From Norana najaformis (Eukaryota; Annelida; Clitellata; Crassiclitellata; Hormogastridae), in the NCBI GenBank assembly GCA_964023275.1, contig OZ029921.1, positions 18,280,204 to 18,344,203 on the forward strand: 64,000 bases of DNA, in the 5' to 3' direction. This document shows positions 43,554 to 54,789 of the stretch, piece by piece; within the stretch, counting starts at the first letter, position 1; each line of letters starts with the position of its first letter. A program made the translations under genes and the position numbers. The notes under the pieces were generated by a model. The model ran no database searches. It had not been told where the DNA came from and was given only the letters and a program-made list of their open reading frames with translations.

Positions 43554-44280
43554 CTATGTATGCCGTAGGGGCATGGAGTGCGGTGGGGGAGCAAAAGGCC
43601 TATATATAAATGCACATATATAATAAATAGTGAATCTATTTGTACGGTTCGTGTATGCAATTGTCTTCCATGTTCTCATCCTCTGTTTTCCAAGACAGCC
43701 TTTAACAGCCAATGATACGCTACGTGAATGCGTTGCGAAATGTCCCTCTTTCCTCCGACCTTGTCTTGCTTCTGCTCCCCACCACACGCACCCCATGCCC
43801 CTCCTCCCGCCGACGGAGCTCGTCTTTCTTTCGAATTCGTCGGACCATCCAGCCGACCACTGACGACGCATGTCCAAAAGCCATTTCATCGTTTGCTGAT
43901 CCTCGTCACGCACCTGCTCCCGTCTCTTAGGCTGCTTTTGAAACTTTATCTTTGCATTGCCTTTCCTTCCGTCTTGCACCCGTCTTCCTACCCGCCTCTT
44001 TTTCCTCAGTCCTCCTTATATACCTTTCTCACTCCGTTCCTTTTTGAACCCAGAGGAGTCTCTTCCCGCAACCGAAACGACTTTTGGTCTTGCGAATTCG
44101 TCTGCCTGATCACGTTCCATGATGGGTCTGTCCGTCAAGGTTGAAGATAAGTATAGAGTTTCAATGGTATTCTCAAGATGGAACCGTTCTTCAGAGAGGC
44201 GCACGCTGGCACTTAGTGAAACCACATGGAGTATGGTAAGACCCTCAGCTGTAGACACCTGTGGAAATAGAATTATTATG
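43554..44280. other. C/T-rich stretch with overlapping unassigned frames
   Basis: Frames of 70-141 codons overlap on both strands from 43,554 to 44,144. The plus-strand ones are Pro/Leu/Ser-rich because the DNA is C/T-biased. None has a recognisable domain, initiation context or splice boundary that decides between them. Confidence 0.4.
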
Positions 44281-44286
44281 CATATT

Positions 44287-44345
44287 GGAACGATGGCCGA
44301 GGTTCAACGCGTACATGTCTGGATTCTGCGTTCGAATTCCTGATG
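44287..44345 (+). repeat. tRNA-like SINE head
   Basis: GATGGCCGAGGTTCAACGCG (A-box-like) and GCGTTCGAATTCC (B-box-like) are spaced as in a polymerase III promoter. No closing acceptor stem is seen. Confidence 0.5.
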
Positions 44346-44359
44346 CAAAAAGTTCTAAA

Positions 44360-45060
44360 CAGGGCCACGACTTGCAACTGAGGCTTGTCATAAATGGATG
44401 AAGGCCAAAACCCCCTTGCAATGTGGACTCTTACAGCAGAGGTAATGTACTTGTAAAATACTTTCTAAATAATATAATATACGACATCAATAGGGTTTTT
44501 ATGTGTTTTAGTTGTACGTTTTGTTGTTTTCTGCCGTTTTGGCAAAAATAAGGATTTTCATAAATAAATGAAGACATTGTCAATTGCTTTACCAGTGGAT
44601 TGCTGCTGAAAAGGTAACTAACAAAAAGGACACATCTCTCACGACAGCTGTGTTTTTCGAACCAATAAAATTGACTACATTTCCGAAATCCAAGCCGAAG
44701 TCATGCATCCGATGTGATTGTCTCTGAGGCGACTGATCCTGCATGCTTCAGCAGACGCGAAACAGACAGGAAATGATGAATTGAATCGGCGGAGATCGTT
44801 AGCGAACGAGACAGTTAATGAGATCAAACGAAGTGACAGGAAGTGATTATTATGCAAACAGGTCACGTCTTGCGTTTCCTCCTGTCGTCTTCAGAAATTA
44901 GCAGAGCCAAGCGACTCACATGCACTCTCGCTTCACTCCTCTTCACTCCACTACATGAAGTGCTTCATTAGCCTATATCTGCAGACCTATGTACATGAGT
45001 GTATATATATAGGTAATAGGTACATACAGTTCTTACACTGGTAAGTGCACGCCGATGGGT
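44360..45060. other. No gene recognised
   Basis: Nothing supported. Confidence 0.5.
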
Positions 45061-45074
45061 CTGCGTATATGCAG

Positions 45075-45355
45075 AATCGTAATTTTAATTGTAATCGTAA
45101 ACTCCTCATTTCTAAAGCGCTACTTAAAAGCTAAGAGCAGGGCACCAGCTTATTCACGAGCCCGGCGTCAAGTCAGTGGTATTGTCCAAAGATGCCATGT
45201 CAAGAACCAAGTCCGCTTGCCAGAAGACCAGAGAGAGAGAGAGGGAGAGGGAGAGGGAGAGAGAGGGAGAGGGAGAGAGAGGGAGAAGGAGAGGGAGAGA
45301 GAGAGAAGTGGAAGGAGTTGTTAGGGTGAGTTGTGTTTAAGCTGAGAGAAATGGG
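45075..45355 (-). mobile_element. LINE 3' tail with expanded GAGAGG tract
   Basis: AATCGTAATTTTAATTGTAA, CTCATTTCTAAAGCGC and CCAGCTTATTCACGAGC are the reverse-complemented tail family. A (GAGAGG)n expansion at 45,231-45,307 interrupts the sequence upstream of it on the LINE strand. Confidence 0.65.
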
Positions 45356-45399
45356 AAGGCAGCGCATTGCAGGGATGCATATACACGAATTTTGAATTT

Positions 45400-45640
45400 A
45401 TGCATATATGCTTACAATATATATATATATATACATACATTCGTGTTCATGAATTTTGCAAAGCATATATACATACATATAAATATGCATAAATAAATAA
45501 ATATATATGCAAATATGTGCTTATAACAATGCAATGTTATATACATTTACGTATATGTATGTTCTAACCACATATGTGCATATATATATAAATTTCTATA
45601 TATGCTTTCTATATTTAGTTGTTCAAGTATGTGTGTATAT
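45400..45640. repeat. TATA/ATAC-rich simple sequence
   Basis: Repeated TATATAT, ACATACAT and ATAAATAA runs. Confidence 0.7.
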
Positions 45641-46104
45641 ATATATGCATGATCATATGCATACATAGATGTGTCATATCTTATGTTTGAAATTCATCCT
45701 GCAGTTCACATCGGAGGACTGATAACGGATCAACGAATCCCAGGTGCAGCAGCTGACGCCTGATGAGTCATCGACTTCTTTGAAATGTTGTCGAGTGCAG
45801 TGCACGCGAGAGGGAAAGCATAGGCAGGCTGAAACAGACAGAGCGACACGCCTAGCCAAGCGCATGCGCTGAAAGAGAAAGACGGACATGTTGTTAAAGT
45901 TGACAGAAGCCTCCAGCCGCATCATTCGCGCTTCCGAGATTTGATATTTTTGCAATCCGTCCACTGAAAGAAGAGAAATCGACCCATGTGCATATGATCT
46001 GCACGCCATCTATAATCAAATTTAGAAATCATAAATAATACATATATATATTGTAGGTTTATGCGATTCATGTTTATGTATATGAATTTCATAGGTAGAT
46101 CTTA

Positions 46105-46268
46105 AGTCACATATACATACACACATACATACATACATACATATACAAATACATACACAAATACATACACAAATACATACATACATACATACACAAATAC
46201 ATACACAAATACATACATACATACATACATAAATACATACATACACAAATACATACATACATACATAA
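46105..46268. repeat. (ACAT)n/(ACAA)n microsatellite block
   Basis: ACATACATAC units interspersed with ACAAATACAT. The minus-strand CVYVCM-type frames are repeat artefacts. Confidence 0.9.
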
Positions 46269-46319
46269 ATATAGTATATACGAGGGAAGCTTTCCATTCA
46301 GTAGTTCGGACCATCCCAG

Positions 46320-47440
46320 ATCGACTGAGATGCTTTTTCAGAGGTTTTTCCAGATTTCTATGCTGTGTTCATCGAACCAAAAATTGTGATATGTGCAGGA
46401 CAGGTTTTATACATAGACACAATACAAAAGCGTGTTCCATCAGAAAACAATAGTGGCTTTCGTTATATGCACAGTGAAATTGCTTTTTAAAAACGTGTGG
46501 GTATTTATTGTAAAGTTTGCAGATAAATTATATATGTATATTCTTTATACTTTAATTATAGATGCATATTTATCTTTAAAATATATGCAGTAGATCAACA
46601 AATGAGCAGACTTGGATTTGGACAGTGAAATGCATTCCATATATACCCATGAAAAGCGGAGAATGATTCGGACTTGTCGACACGAAATACTGTAGGTGAT
46701 GGCGATTGAGGCAACCATTGCGACTGTATAATGTCCATATTCTAAGTAGTAATCGCATATTTATTCAGTTTCTTCCTCTGTTTGGCTAGAAAACGAAATA
46801 CTGAGTTGAATATAGTTGTCCTGAGAAATGTTACATAAATCTGCAAAACTAGTCCATCTACCAATGATTATTTACTTATTAATCACGTCAATGAATCCAA
46901 AGACGTCTGCAGAGCCCTCTTCTCTGTGCCTTTGTTTTGCATCTCTGTTGTCCAGTCCAGCTTCATCCAGTCCAGAAGCACAAATGTTTCATTGCTTATC
47001 TTTATTTAGTTGTTTATAAAATTAATTTATTTCAAGAATTTGTTTTTTAGATTCTGCGGAATTTGGGAGAGGTATATTGATCGTTGTTGATAGTAAATCT
47101 GATCATTATGTTCAGCAGTTGATAAAATCGACCAGCAGCTGCACTACAGGTTAATAATTGAAATAAACCGCAAGATTTATATAGCACTTTTAAAAGCCAC
47201 TTAAACGAGGTACTGGATTTTTTCTGCATTAGTTTTATTTTTACTAGTGTTCTTTTGAACTGGTTTTCTTCCAAGGTCTGCTTCGTTCTGAGCTCAGCTG
47301 CATTACGATGATAAAGAATTTCCTTCGTCTTCGGCCTTTCTGTTTGTCTTTCTTAAGCGGAAGATGATTTCTTATCTTTTCCAGGCAAACACTTTAAAGA
47401 ATTCTTTACGACCGATCCACAAAGTTGATCAGCCACCCAT
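46320..47440. other. No gene recognised
   Basis: AT-rich. TTTATATAGCACTTTTAAAAG near 47,176 resembles a decayed LINE tail. Confidence 0.5.
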
Positions 47441-47449
47441 AAAATCGAT

Positions 47450-48110
47450 TCTTTGCGAGCGACCCATAAAATTGTCCCGCCTTCAACCGACCGACCGATC
47501 GACCGTCCCCGCGGAGCATCCGTCTCATCCGTCTGCGCCTGTAACCGACAGACATCGGCGGTAATTAGCCGGACTAGGATTGCCTCAGAAGCGAACGCCG
47601 GCCATCGCTCGCCAAGCCCTTCGAGGCTAAGGCGCAGGGACGTGCACCAGCTGTAAACATGGCAGCGGACACTCGCTGAGCGAGCCGTCTACCCGGCGTC
47701 GTATGACCTTACGAAGGCAGCCATCCCTACGTGCCGGCGGAGCCCAGGTTCCGTCGACACCGCAAAGGGCTGCAGCGACAGGCGGTGGTTGCCTGTCCGT
47801 CGGTCGGTGAGTAGGTTGCAGAGGCCCAGACGACAACGTCCGCTAGGTGTCGTCGTTGCCGTCGCCAAGCGCCTGGTTCGTCTGCATCGAAACTTTTCCT
47901 TCATTAACAGCCATGTGTGGACGATAATTGGAGAAATTGTTGGCGTCACTCGATATGGCAGTTGCTGTTCATCGAAATTCAGTATTAGCGCCTGCAGTGT
48001 TCTCTGCTTGAGACGGGTAAGTAATTAAAGAAACGGCGAGCGGGCACATGGACGGTCGGTCGGTCGGTCGGTAGCCTTGCGAGCACGCCCGCCACTCTAT
48101 AAAGATTTCC
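47450..48110 (+). promoter_or_regulatory. CpG-rich region: probable promoter and 5' exon of the downstream gene
   Basis: The sequence changes abruptly from AT-rich to GC-rich with many CG dinucleotides, including (CGAC)n-like runs at 47,487-47,510 and (GGTC)n at 48,052-48,072. A consensus donor G|GTAAGT lies at 48,017-48,022, so a non-coding first exon could end at 48,016. Frames of 60-86 codons here lack domains and overlap on both strands. Confidence 0.5.
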
Positions 48111-48729
48111 TAGACCACGGATGGCAGCCAAGTGAACGGACGTTCTCAAACGGCGAATGTCTTGAAAGCGTGAATTGTTGTGAGGCGTTGCCAATACTGG
48201 ACAAAAATCTTATTTTGGGGAACAAAACTCCGGCGCTTTTTTGGGATTTACTATTGTAACGGATTTTTGATCGCTGTATAAGAAAAAACGGTTCAAGAAG
48301 AACGTAAGTCGCGTTTCTAATACACAATAAACGGCTTCATACTGCGATAAAATCCAGTTGCCAACGCCAGTGCCTGCAGGTAGACTTGAAACAATTGGTG
48401 CAGGTATGATTGCAACATTTGGTACAGGTATGATTGCAATTTATTGTGCGCTTCTTGTGCGTTTGTTGGTAGAGCAAATGTGATATCGCTATATACTGTT
48501 AAGTTTGCTGGACGATTATTGATTTAATATAGCTGGGCCGAAGAAGTAAGCAGCTTAGACTAGAAGCGAGCGGAGAGAAGATGTCTTAAGATATATTAAG
48601 ACAATAGGAGATACAGGAGCAGTGGCGTTGAAGAGTGTCCTCTGCAGGTGATATCTGCAGAGTACATTGCAGGGCTGACTGTACGGTGAATTTGTAGTTT
48701 TGGGAGAGGTAAGCAAACGGTCTGCTACA

Positions 48730-50007
48730 ATGGAATTGCCGCCAGTGATGCGTATCACTCTGAAGGGCAGTGACAATGAGACGTACGTGGGAACCCTTTT
48801 CCTGCGCAATTGGACGTCGTGGTTGGCGGAGACGTTTCCAGGTTGGGCGCGGGACGACCCAACCAAGCGGCACGCCGCCGTCACTGACGCCCATGGCACG
48901 CGACGCCCGGACCCCACGGGCGCCACATACTATGTCATTGCAGTCGTCCTCGTCTACGGAATGTCGATCGTCATGCTGATCGCATCGCACATCAAGCGCA
49001 AACACGCCAAGGTGCTCGAAGACCGCCAAATCAACAAGTATCTCCAGGAGTTCCAGGTGGTCCGCGAAACATCATCTAGGGACAACTACCGCAATCTCAA
49101 GAAGGACATCACGGCCAAGCTAAGAGATGGTGGGCGTAGCAACCACATGTACCGCGGCCTCACGAAGCTCTCGCTGTTGCCATTGACAGCTGTTGCCTTG
49201 CCAACCATCAGAGAGAACCACCTCGCTGCCGGCGGAAAGACGAAGCGCAAGTACTCGCTCAGTCCGCGCTGTTCGTTCAGCCGTTCGAGCGTCAGTTCAA
49301 CAAGATCATCGGAGCGGAAGTACTCTGTGCTCTCGGTCGAGGCGACCGCAAACCACCTGTCCGTGCAAACGAAGGATCGGACTCTCAAGTCAAGCGGATC
49401 AGTCGACGAAGCCTTCATATCCGCCAAACCAGACATTTCGGAAGGAGCTGGAAGAAGCGGTGGGGGACCGATGGCTAGGGATCTCCCGTTGAACCCTCGC
49501 CGGCAGTCCTGTCCCTACGTCCAACAACCTGGTGCGACGGCTGGGCTGGCTGCCAGTGGCAGACCATCAGCGCAGCAGCTGCCCAAGCGGCAGACTTCCA
49601 AGCGGCTCCAGCGCTCCTATCCAACGACCAACGCTGAGCTGGTGGCTGATGCCAGCAAACCCCGGAAGCCACCAACTGCGACCGACGGTGGCCACTCAAC
49701 GGCCAGCAGCTCCCGGCTGTCGCCAAAGAACTGGACGGTCACAGAAGCATCGGCGGGTGATTGCAGACTGCAGCACACGGCGCGCAAATTGTCGGCCAGT
49801 AATCTGTCAACTGACAATGCGTCAACGGCCGCCACTGCCAGGCGTAGCATCGCTGCCAATCTGTCAGCCGACAACCTGTCACGAGTCTTTCCGTCGACAG
49901 ATGTCGATATCGTTCCGACAGCCGAAACATTCGTTACAGCTGCCATTCTGCCAGTGCCAAGTGTCGTCAAGCCCACGACACTACACAACCATCTCATCTC
50001 TATTTGA
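48730..50007 (+). CDS. Single-pass membrane protein, KCNE/MinK-like architecture
   Basis: ATG at 48,730 opens a 425-residue frame in one exon; upstream in-frame codons lack an ATG. Residues 1-66 are a short, presumably extracellular N-terminus without a signal peptide, with sequons at 16-18 (NET) and 27-29 (NWT). Residues 67-88 form the only transmembrane helix (YYVIAVVLVYGMSIVMLIAS), followed by a basic HIKRKH stop-transfer and a conserved-looking DRQINKYLQEF segment. The remaining ~310 residues are a Ser/Arg-rich, low-complexity cytoplasmic tail that ends ISI, a possible class II PDZ ligand. Short N-terminus with sequons, one helix and an adjacent basic/aromatic segment match KCNE potassium-channel beta subunits, but vertebrate KCNEs are far shorter (~100-170 residues). 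The family call is tentative and the gene call is good: high GC, long frame, polyadenylation signals downstream. Confidence 0.65.
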   Translation: MELPPVMRITLKGSDNETYVGTLFLRNWTSWLAETFPGWARDDPTKRHAAVTDAHGTRRPDPTGATYYVIAVVLVYGMSIVMLIASHIKRKHAKVLEDRQINKYLQEFQVVRETSSRDNYRNLKKDITAKLRDGGRSNHMYRGLTKLSLLPLTAVALPTIRENHLAAGGKTKRKYSLSPRCSFSRSSVSSTRSSERKYSVLSVEATANHLSVQTKDRTLKSSGSVDEAFISAKPDISEGAGRSGGGPMARDLPLNPRRQSCPYVQQPGATAGLAASGRPSAQQLPKRQTSKRLQRSYPTTNAELVADASKPRKPPTATDGGHSTASSSRLSPKNWTVTEASAGDCRLQHTARKLSASNLSTDNASTAATARRSIAANLSADNLSRVFPSTDVDIVPTAETFVTAAILPVPSVVKPTTLHNHLISI

Positions 50008-50059
50008 AACACTTGATCAACACTTACCTGTGATGCAATGATGCTAATTATAATAATAA

Positions 50060-50135
50060 TAATAACAACAACAACAAATAAATAAATAAAAATAATAATA
50101 ATAATTTATATTTATTAATAAATTTGTTTAACTAT
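50060..50135 (+). terminator. Polyadenylation-signal cluster after the membrane-protein gene
   Basis: AATAAATAAATAAA at about 50,079 and AATAAA near 50,120, in ATT-rich simple sequence 50-120 bp past the stop codon. Confidence 0.5.
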
Positions 50136-50139
50136 TTAT

Positions 50140-50925
50140 TAATTAATTAAATTTTTCTAATCCTAAGGGATCGTATATACCTCGGGTAAAAATTGAAAAA
50201 ATACTGATATCATCTTCGTCATCATTATAAAAATAATTATAACAATATTACTATTGGTGATGGTGATTGCACTTGGTGGGCGTTTCCAATTCCAATGTGT
50301 CTTTTCTTTCATTAGGTGCTTCTAAAGCCATCTTCGTGTGGCTCCCAAGATAATGCTTTTATCATGGCTGCGCTTTGGCACTGCATTCAAATTCAGCCTA
50401 TGAGATTTTCGATCTTAAATAGTAGAGTAATCATATCATGGCAATGATGAAATTATTGTCATTAAAATTAAAGCATAAATTGTATAATACATTAGGCCCT
50501 ACATTAAGTTTATGAGAGTTGTTATTTTATATTATTACAATATTATTGCCAAGTCATCTTACAAGGTAACAATCCTAAATAGGAGAATAGTTACAGTAAT
50601 AATAATTAATGTTTTCACAAGAAAGAGAAATTTAACGTTTATAAAGAGAGTTGTTATTTTATCCACATTAAACATTTACAGTGATTAATTATTTTTTAAC
50701 ATCTAGAATTTTAGATTAGTGCCGCTTAATCAGAGGAAGTTTGGGATTGCATAGTTTTGACATTTGAAAGTCCTTATTTGTCCAAAAGACATGTGAGTTT
50801 TTTGCAAATAATATGGACAAATTCAACAGCAGAAAAGTCAGTTATGCCCTCTCTCAGTCGCTCATTCACTGATTCATTGACTGTCTCTCGCTCTCTTGCT
50901 CATGCTCTCGCTCACTTTCTTGTTC
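50140..50925. other. No gene recognised
   Basis: Very AT-rich, with no coding evidence; may include 3' UTR. Confidence 0.5.
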
Positions 50926-50929
50926 ACTC

Positions 50930-51135
50930 TCTTGCTGAGTGACTGAGTGACTGACTGACTGAGTGACTGAGTGACTGACTGACTGACTGAGTGACTGACT
51001 GACTGGCTGACTGACTGACTGACTCCCTCTCTTTTCCCTCCATTATTCCCTGACTGACTCACTGACTGACTCACTGACGCACTCACTCACTCACTCACAC
51101 TCACTCACTCATACTCACTCACTCACTCACTCACT
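50930..51135. repeat. (GACT)n / (CACT)n microsatellite
   Basis: GACTGACT/GAGTGACT units from 50,938 to about 51,078, then CACTCACT units to 51,135. Ser/Val/Gln-repeat frames here are artefacts. Confidence 0.95.
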
Positions 51136-52380
51136 CGTGTCGATCGCTGGATGGTCTTTGATGTTGCCAACTATTGCATTCGTTTGTTGCCTGTAGCGTG
51201 GAATTTGGAACCCTGTTCAGTCAGTAGCCAATCGAAAGATTCTTTTAAATAAACAGTTGGATGACATCGTGCACGTGATATGAATTCCAAAACACCGTCC
51301 GAAGCAAAACACGACCCATGCATCTACACATAATACAAAACATAACGCAAAATTGACATCAGAGATCAGCGGGTCAGAACTAAAGAAACAACTTTCTTGA
51401 TTTAGGGCAAGATATTTCTGACTATCAGTCGGACAGAAAAGTATTAATACCGAAGCCTTCATCTGGATCTGACAAGCATTGCATACATCCAGGGTGGGAC
51501 CTGTAGAACGGTTAGAACAATTTTTAAAATCAACTGTGACACAAGCAAATATAATCAATATAATGTTAATGTGGCATTCTGTTGGTGTCAGCCATGTCTG
51601 ACTGGCCAGGAGTGTAACTTTTTTCTAGAAAGTAGGGCAGCAATTCTTTCCTCTCCCTTCTCTTCCTCTTTCATGCAGTGCTTAGACATACTCATTCACT
51701 AATTGCATGATTTAAATGTTTGTTAGTAGGGGCTTAAACGATCAGTTCATAAGAAGCTTAATGGAAGTAAGTTCATTCGCAAGCTGCTTGAATGAGAAGG
51801 GCTACGATAATCCTAGTCCAAGAAGTGGAGGAACGGGTACCAGTATATCCCACTGTAACTACGTATGTGTAGGCCTTTAAACCACATTATGTGTTCGTGT
51901 CTTCATGATTACCATATAATCAACATCTTTTGGTATTATTTATATGCCTCACTCTGCTCCTATCAAACATTAGCTTTAGAGGTGTGTGTGTGTGAGGAAG
52001 GGAGGATGGATGGATGGATGGATAGATGGAGGGAGGAAGCCTGTATTAGTAGGTCTTAAAGGGCGTAATTATGTCTTCGAATCTTATTTCTTGACGAGTC
52101 AGAACGTGCAGAGACCGAGCAGCAACAGTAGCAGCAGCAGCAGCTGCTCCAATGTACCGCGACTTGTTTTCCTGCTTAGATTGAATTAATTGTCACGCAC
52201 TGCATGGGTCCTGGCAGATCTAACGACCAACGCCGAGAGACGAAAGTCCACAGGATAAGATGATTACGTCAGCCGGACAGTTTATTTAACGCTCGTAGGA
52301 CCAGTCGGTGCTCAAGGGAGCCAGCGAGCACCTGGTCGCTGTGACAGACCGCGCCGTTCCAATTGATTGCAACTGCTTCT
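51136..52380. other. No gene recognised; (GGAT)n and (CAG)n tracts
   Basis: GGATGGATGGAT at about 52,004-52,025 and CAGCAGCAGCAG at about 52,130-52,145. A 113-codon minus-strand frame at 51,217-51,558 has no domain. Confidence 0.5.
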
Positions 52381-52429
52381 GATATATGGATTTATTGAGT
52401 ACCGTCAGCGGGGAATGTCACCGGAGAAC

Positions 52430-52580
52430 GAAGAAGAAGAAGAAGAAGAAGAAGAAGAAGAAGAAGAAGAAGAAGAAGAAGAAGAAGAAGAAAGAGGAGG
52501 AGAGAAAGAGGAGGAAGAGGAGGAGAAGAAGGAGGAAGAAGGAGGAGGAAGAAGAAGTAGTAAGAAGAAGAAGAATCCAC
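52430..52580. repeat. (GAA)n expansion
   Basis: About 22 pure GAA units followed by GAGGA/AGAAG-rich sequence. Poly-Glu, poly-Lys and poly-Leu frames follow from it. Confidence 0.95.
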
Positions 52581-52923
52581 TACCACGTCCTGCGAAACTT
52601 TAATAAGCAGCGCCGATGAGTCTCAATGCTCAGCCAAGAATTGCAATCGTCAACTGAAGATTCATCGCCGTTACAAGTCTATTATTCTGGGACCTACATG
52701 GATCCGCTTTCAACCCATAAGGCCTAGCGCATAGGCCCAGTTATACTTCCTGTCCTCTTCTTCTTACTGCCTAACCTCTTTCATACTTGTTGTCCCTCTT
52801 ATCTTCCATCGCCTTCCCCATTCCCAAGCCATTATTCGTCGCTCTTTTCTATTTATTGTTGTCGTTATGATTTTCATCATCATTATAACCATAACAACAA
52901 AAACAAAAACAATGCAATAATTT

Positions 52924-53135
52924 TTGATGGTGGTGGTGGTGATGATGATGATGATGATGATGAAGTCACTGTCTTATCTGAAACCTAGAAGATGTATACG
53001 TCTACAGTCTCTTCCAATTCTCTACTCTCTCTCCTCCCTCTGTCTGTATATTTTTCTTCTTGTAGTCCCTCTGACTTTATCTATATATATATATATATAT
53101 ATATTATATAAGTGTGTGTATATATATATGCGATG
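52924..53135. repeat. GGT/GAT and TA microsatellites
   Basis: GGTGGTGATGATGATGATGA at about 52,930-52,962 and (TA)n at about 53,080-53,132. Confidence 0.85.
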
Positions 53136-53820
53136 AATATGATGAAGACGACGACAGCGACGACGACAACAAGTGCGTCCAGTCATCGGCGACGGTCAAC
53201 AACTGGAACGGACTGCGGATCTTGACAAATAGCTTTAGTTCCAACGTTGAGCAGCATCTGCAGCAGCATCAGCTATCCAGCCTAGAGCAGCACCATTGCC
53301 GACTCATCTGTCAATTCCTTGTCCGTTTGCCTCTCTCATCCTGCTTCCGCTCTCTGCTGCCGTATCTCAAGACATCGTAAGCACATCGCTGCAGAGACGG
53401 GGATAAGGGAACAAGCGGACGGGCGGAGAAGCTAGCAGAGAGACGGATGAACAAATGTGCGAGAGGACGGACGTGTGTAAGGACAGAGTCATCCCGATAT
53501 CATCCATCATAATCAACAGGTCGCCTGCATCCAGCCACAGCATCAGCCAGGCACCTACTCTGCAGCCGTCGGAGGCAGCGCGGCGCCAATCGTGTCCTCA
53601 GCAGCCGCTGCAGTCCAAGACATGTGACCAGCCCTTCCCCTCTGCTCCCGACCAAGGGAGATCGACTGAAGGAAGAACGAAATAATAGAGGGAAATTGAA
53701 TCTCCATAATTCCGGAGCTCATATAACTCTCATCTCGTTGTCGTCTCATTTTTACGGCCACGCATCCTACGTCTGGTCCAATATCACGTGTACCTGCTAC
53801 TCATAAATGTATAGACACCG
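53136..53820 (+). other. Higher-GC stretch with unassigned frames
   Basis: Sequence composition rises in GC and holds frames at 53,114-53,380 (acidic, then Gln/His-rich) and 53,455-53,685. It might be UTR or exon, but there is no domain, and the splice sites are not decisive. Confidence 0.3.
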
Positions 53821-54785
53821 CACGTATTACTTGTAGGGATTTCTTATTATGTGTATCATAATACACGAGACGGTGCTAGTAAACAGGTGCAGTTGCAAAA
53901 TTCTGTCCGTGACTCTCAATAGCGTGTGTATCAAACAGCTGGTTGAAGTATTAAATGCTGGCAACAATCCTGTCTATGGAGCTTTGAGTAACAGCTGACA
54001 GTGTGTCCTCTTTCTGGATTTGGCTGGTAAAATATTCTTTTACAAATTCAAAACTGTCCAACTTCGCTACTGTCCAAAGGAAAGAATCATGATTTTCAAC
54101 GTCAGTGACAACTTCTGTTTTTGTTTCGTTGGTATGAAAAGATATAGTTTATTGTACGAAAAATATATTTAAATTTTCCAGTAGGCCTCCCGTAAACTTT
54201 CTTCTGAGAACATGTCCTATATGGTTTGGTAAAAATATAAATGTGCGTCAAGTTGTATCGAAAATCGATTGCTAGCAATATACAGCAGACTATTTGCATG
54301 TATATGAAAAAGCGTGCTTCCTTCATTAAACTGGGTGGATGATAACTTTGTGGTTTGTTAAAACAGCTGTTCCTTCCATTACCTTTCAACTCCGTGACCT
54401 GTATGTAAGTAACGGCGTGGACTGAAAACAACGGATGGATCATAAGGTATTGGACAACTATTAAAAAGGTTAAATCTCGCAAAGCCTCTTAAAATTATCA
54501 ACAAAATGGCGACCCCAGAGTGAGAACTTCCGTTTGCGAGAGAGAGATCGCGTGTAGAAAATAAATGATAATTTGTTCTGAAAATTGATTAAAAGGGGCT
54601 TAATTAATTTTACGCAAGAGGTGTGAGATTTTATGAGATAAATCAGAGTAATAAGGCGTTTGTTCGTCTCAATCCAGCTAAAGCGAGCGATATTAGGAGG
54701 CAATAGAATAGAGGTAGGTCGAAGTAAGCACAACGGACTGATTCAGCATACTGGACAGAGTAAGCAAGTAAGGCGACGTAGTACT
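53821..54785. other. No gene recognised
   Basis: AT-rich; frames without domains. Confidence 0.5.
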
Positions 54786-54789
54786 AGAT

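Noticed and set aside
43554-44144. Overlapping 138- and 141-codon frames on opposite strands
   Set aside because: C/T-biased composition makes both strands open; no domain or splice evidence distinguishes a real gene.
46022-46314. Cys/Tyr/Val-rich frames of 70-91 codons that look like cysteine-rich peptides
   Set aside because: They are translations of ACAT/ACAA microsatellite; the Cys pattern is periodic, not structural.
49086-50012. Minus-strand and alternative-frame ORFs (up to 169 codons) over the membrane-protein gene
   Set aside because: Shadows of the GC-rich 48,730-50,007 CDS; none has a domain.
52367-52619. Poly-Glu, poly-Lys and poly-Leu frames
   Set aside because: Translations of the GAA expansion in different registers.
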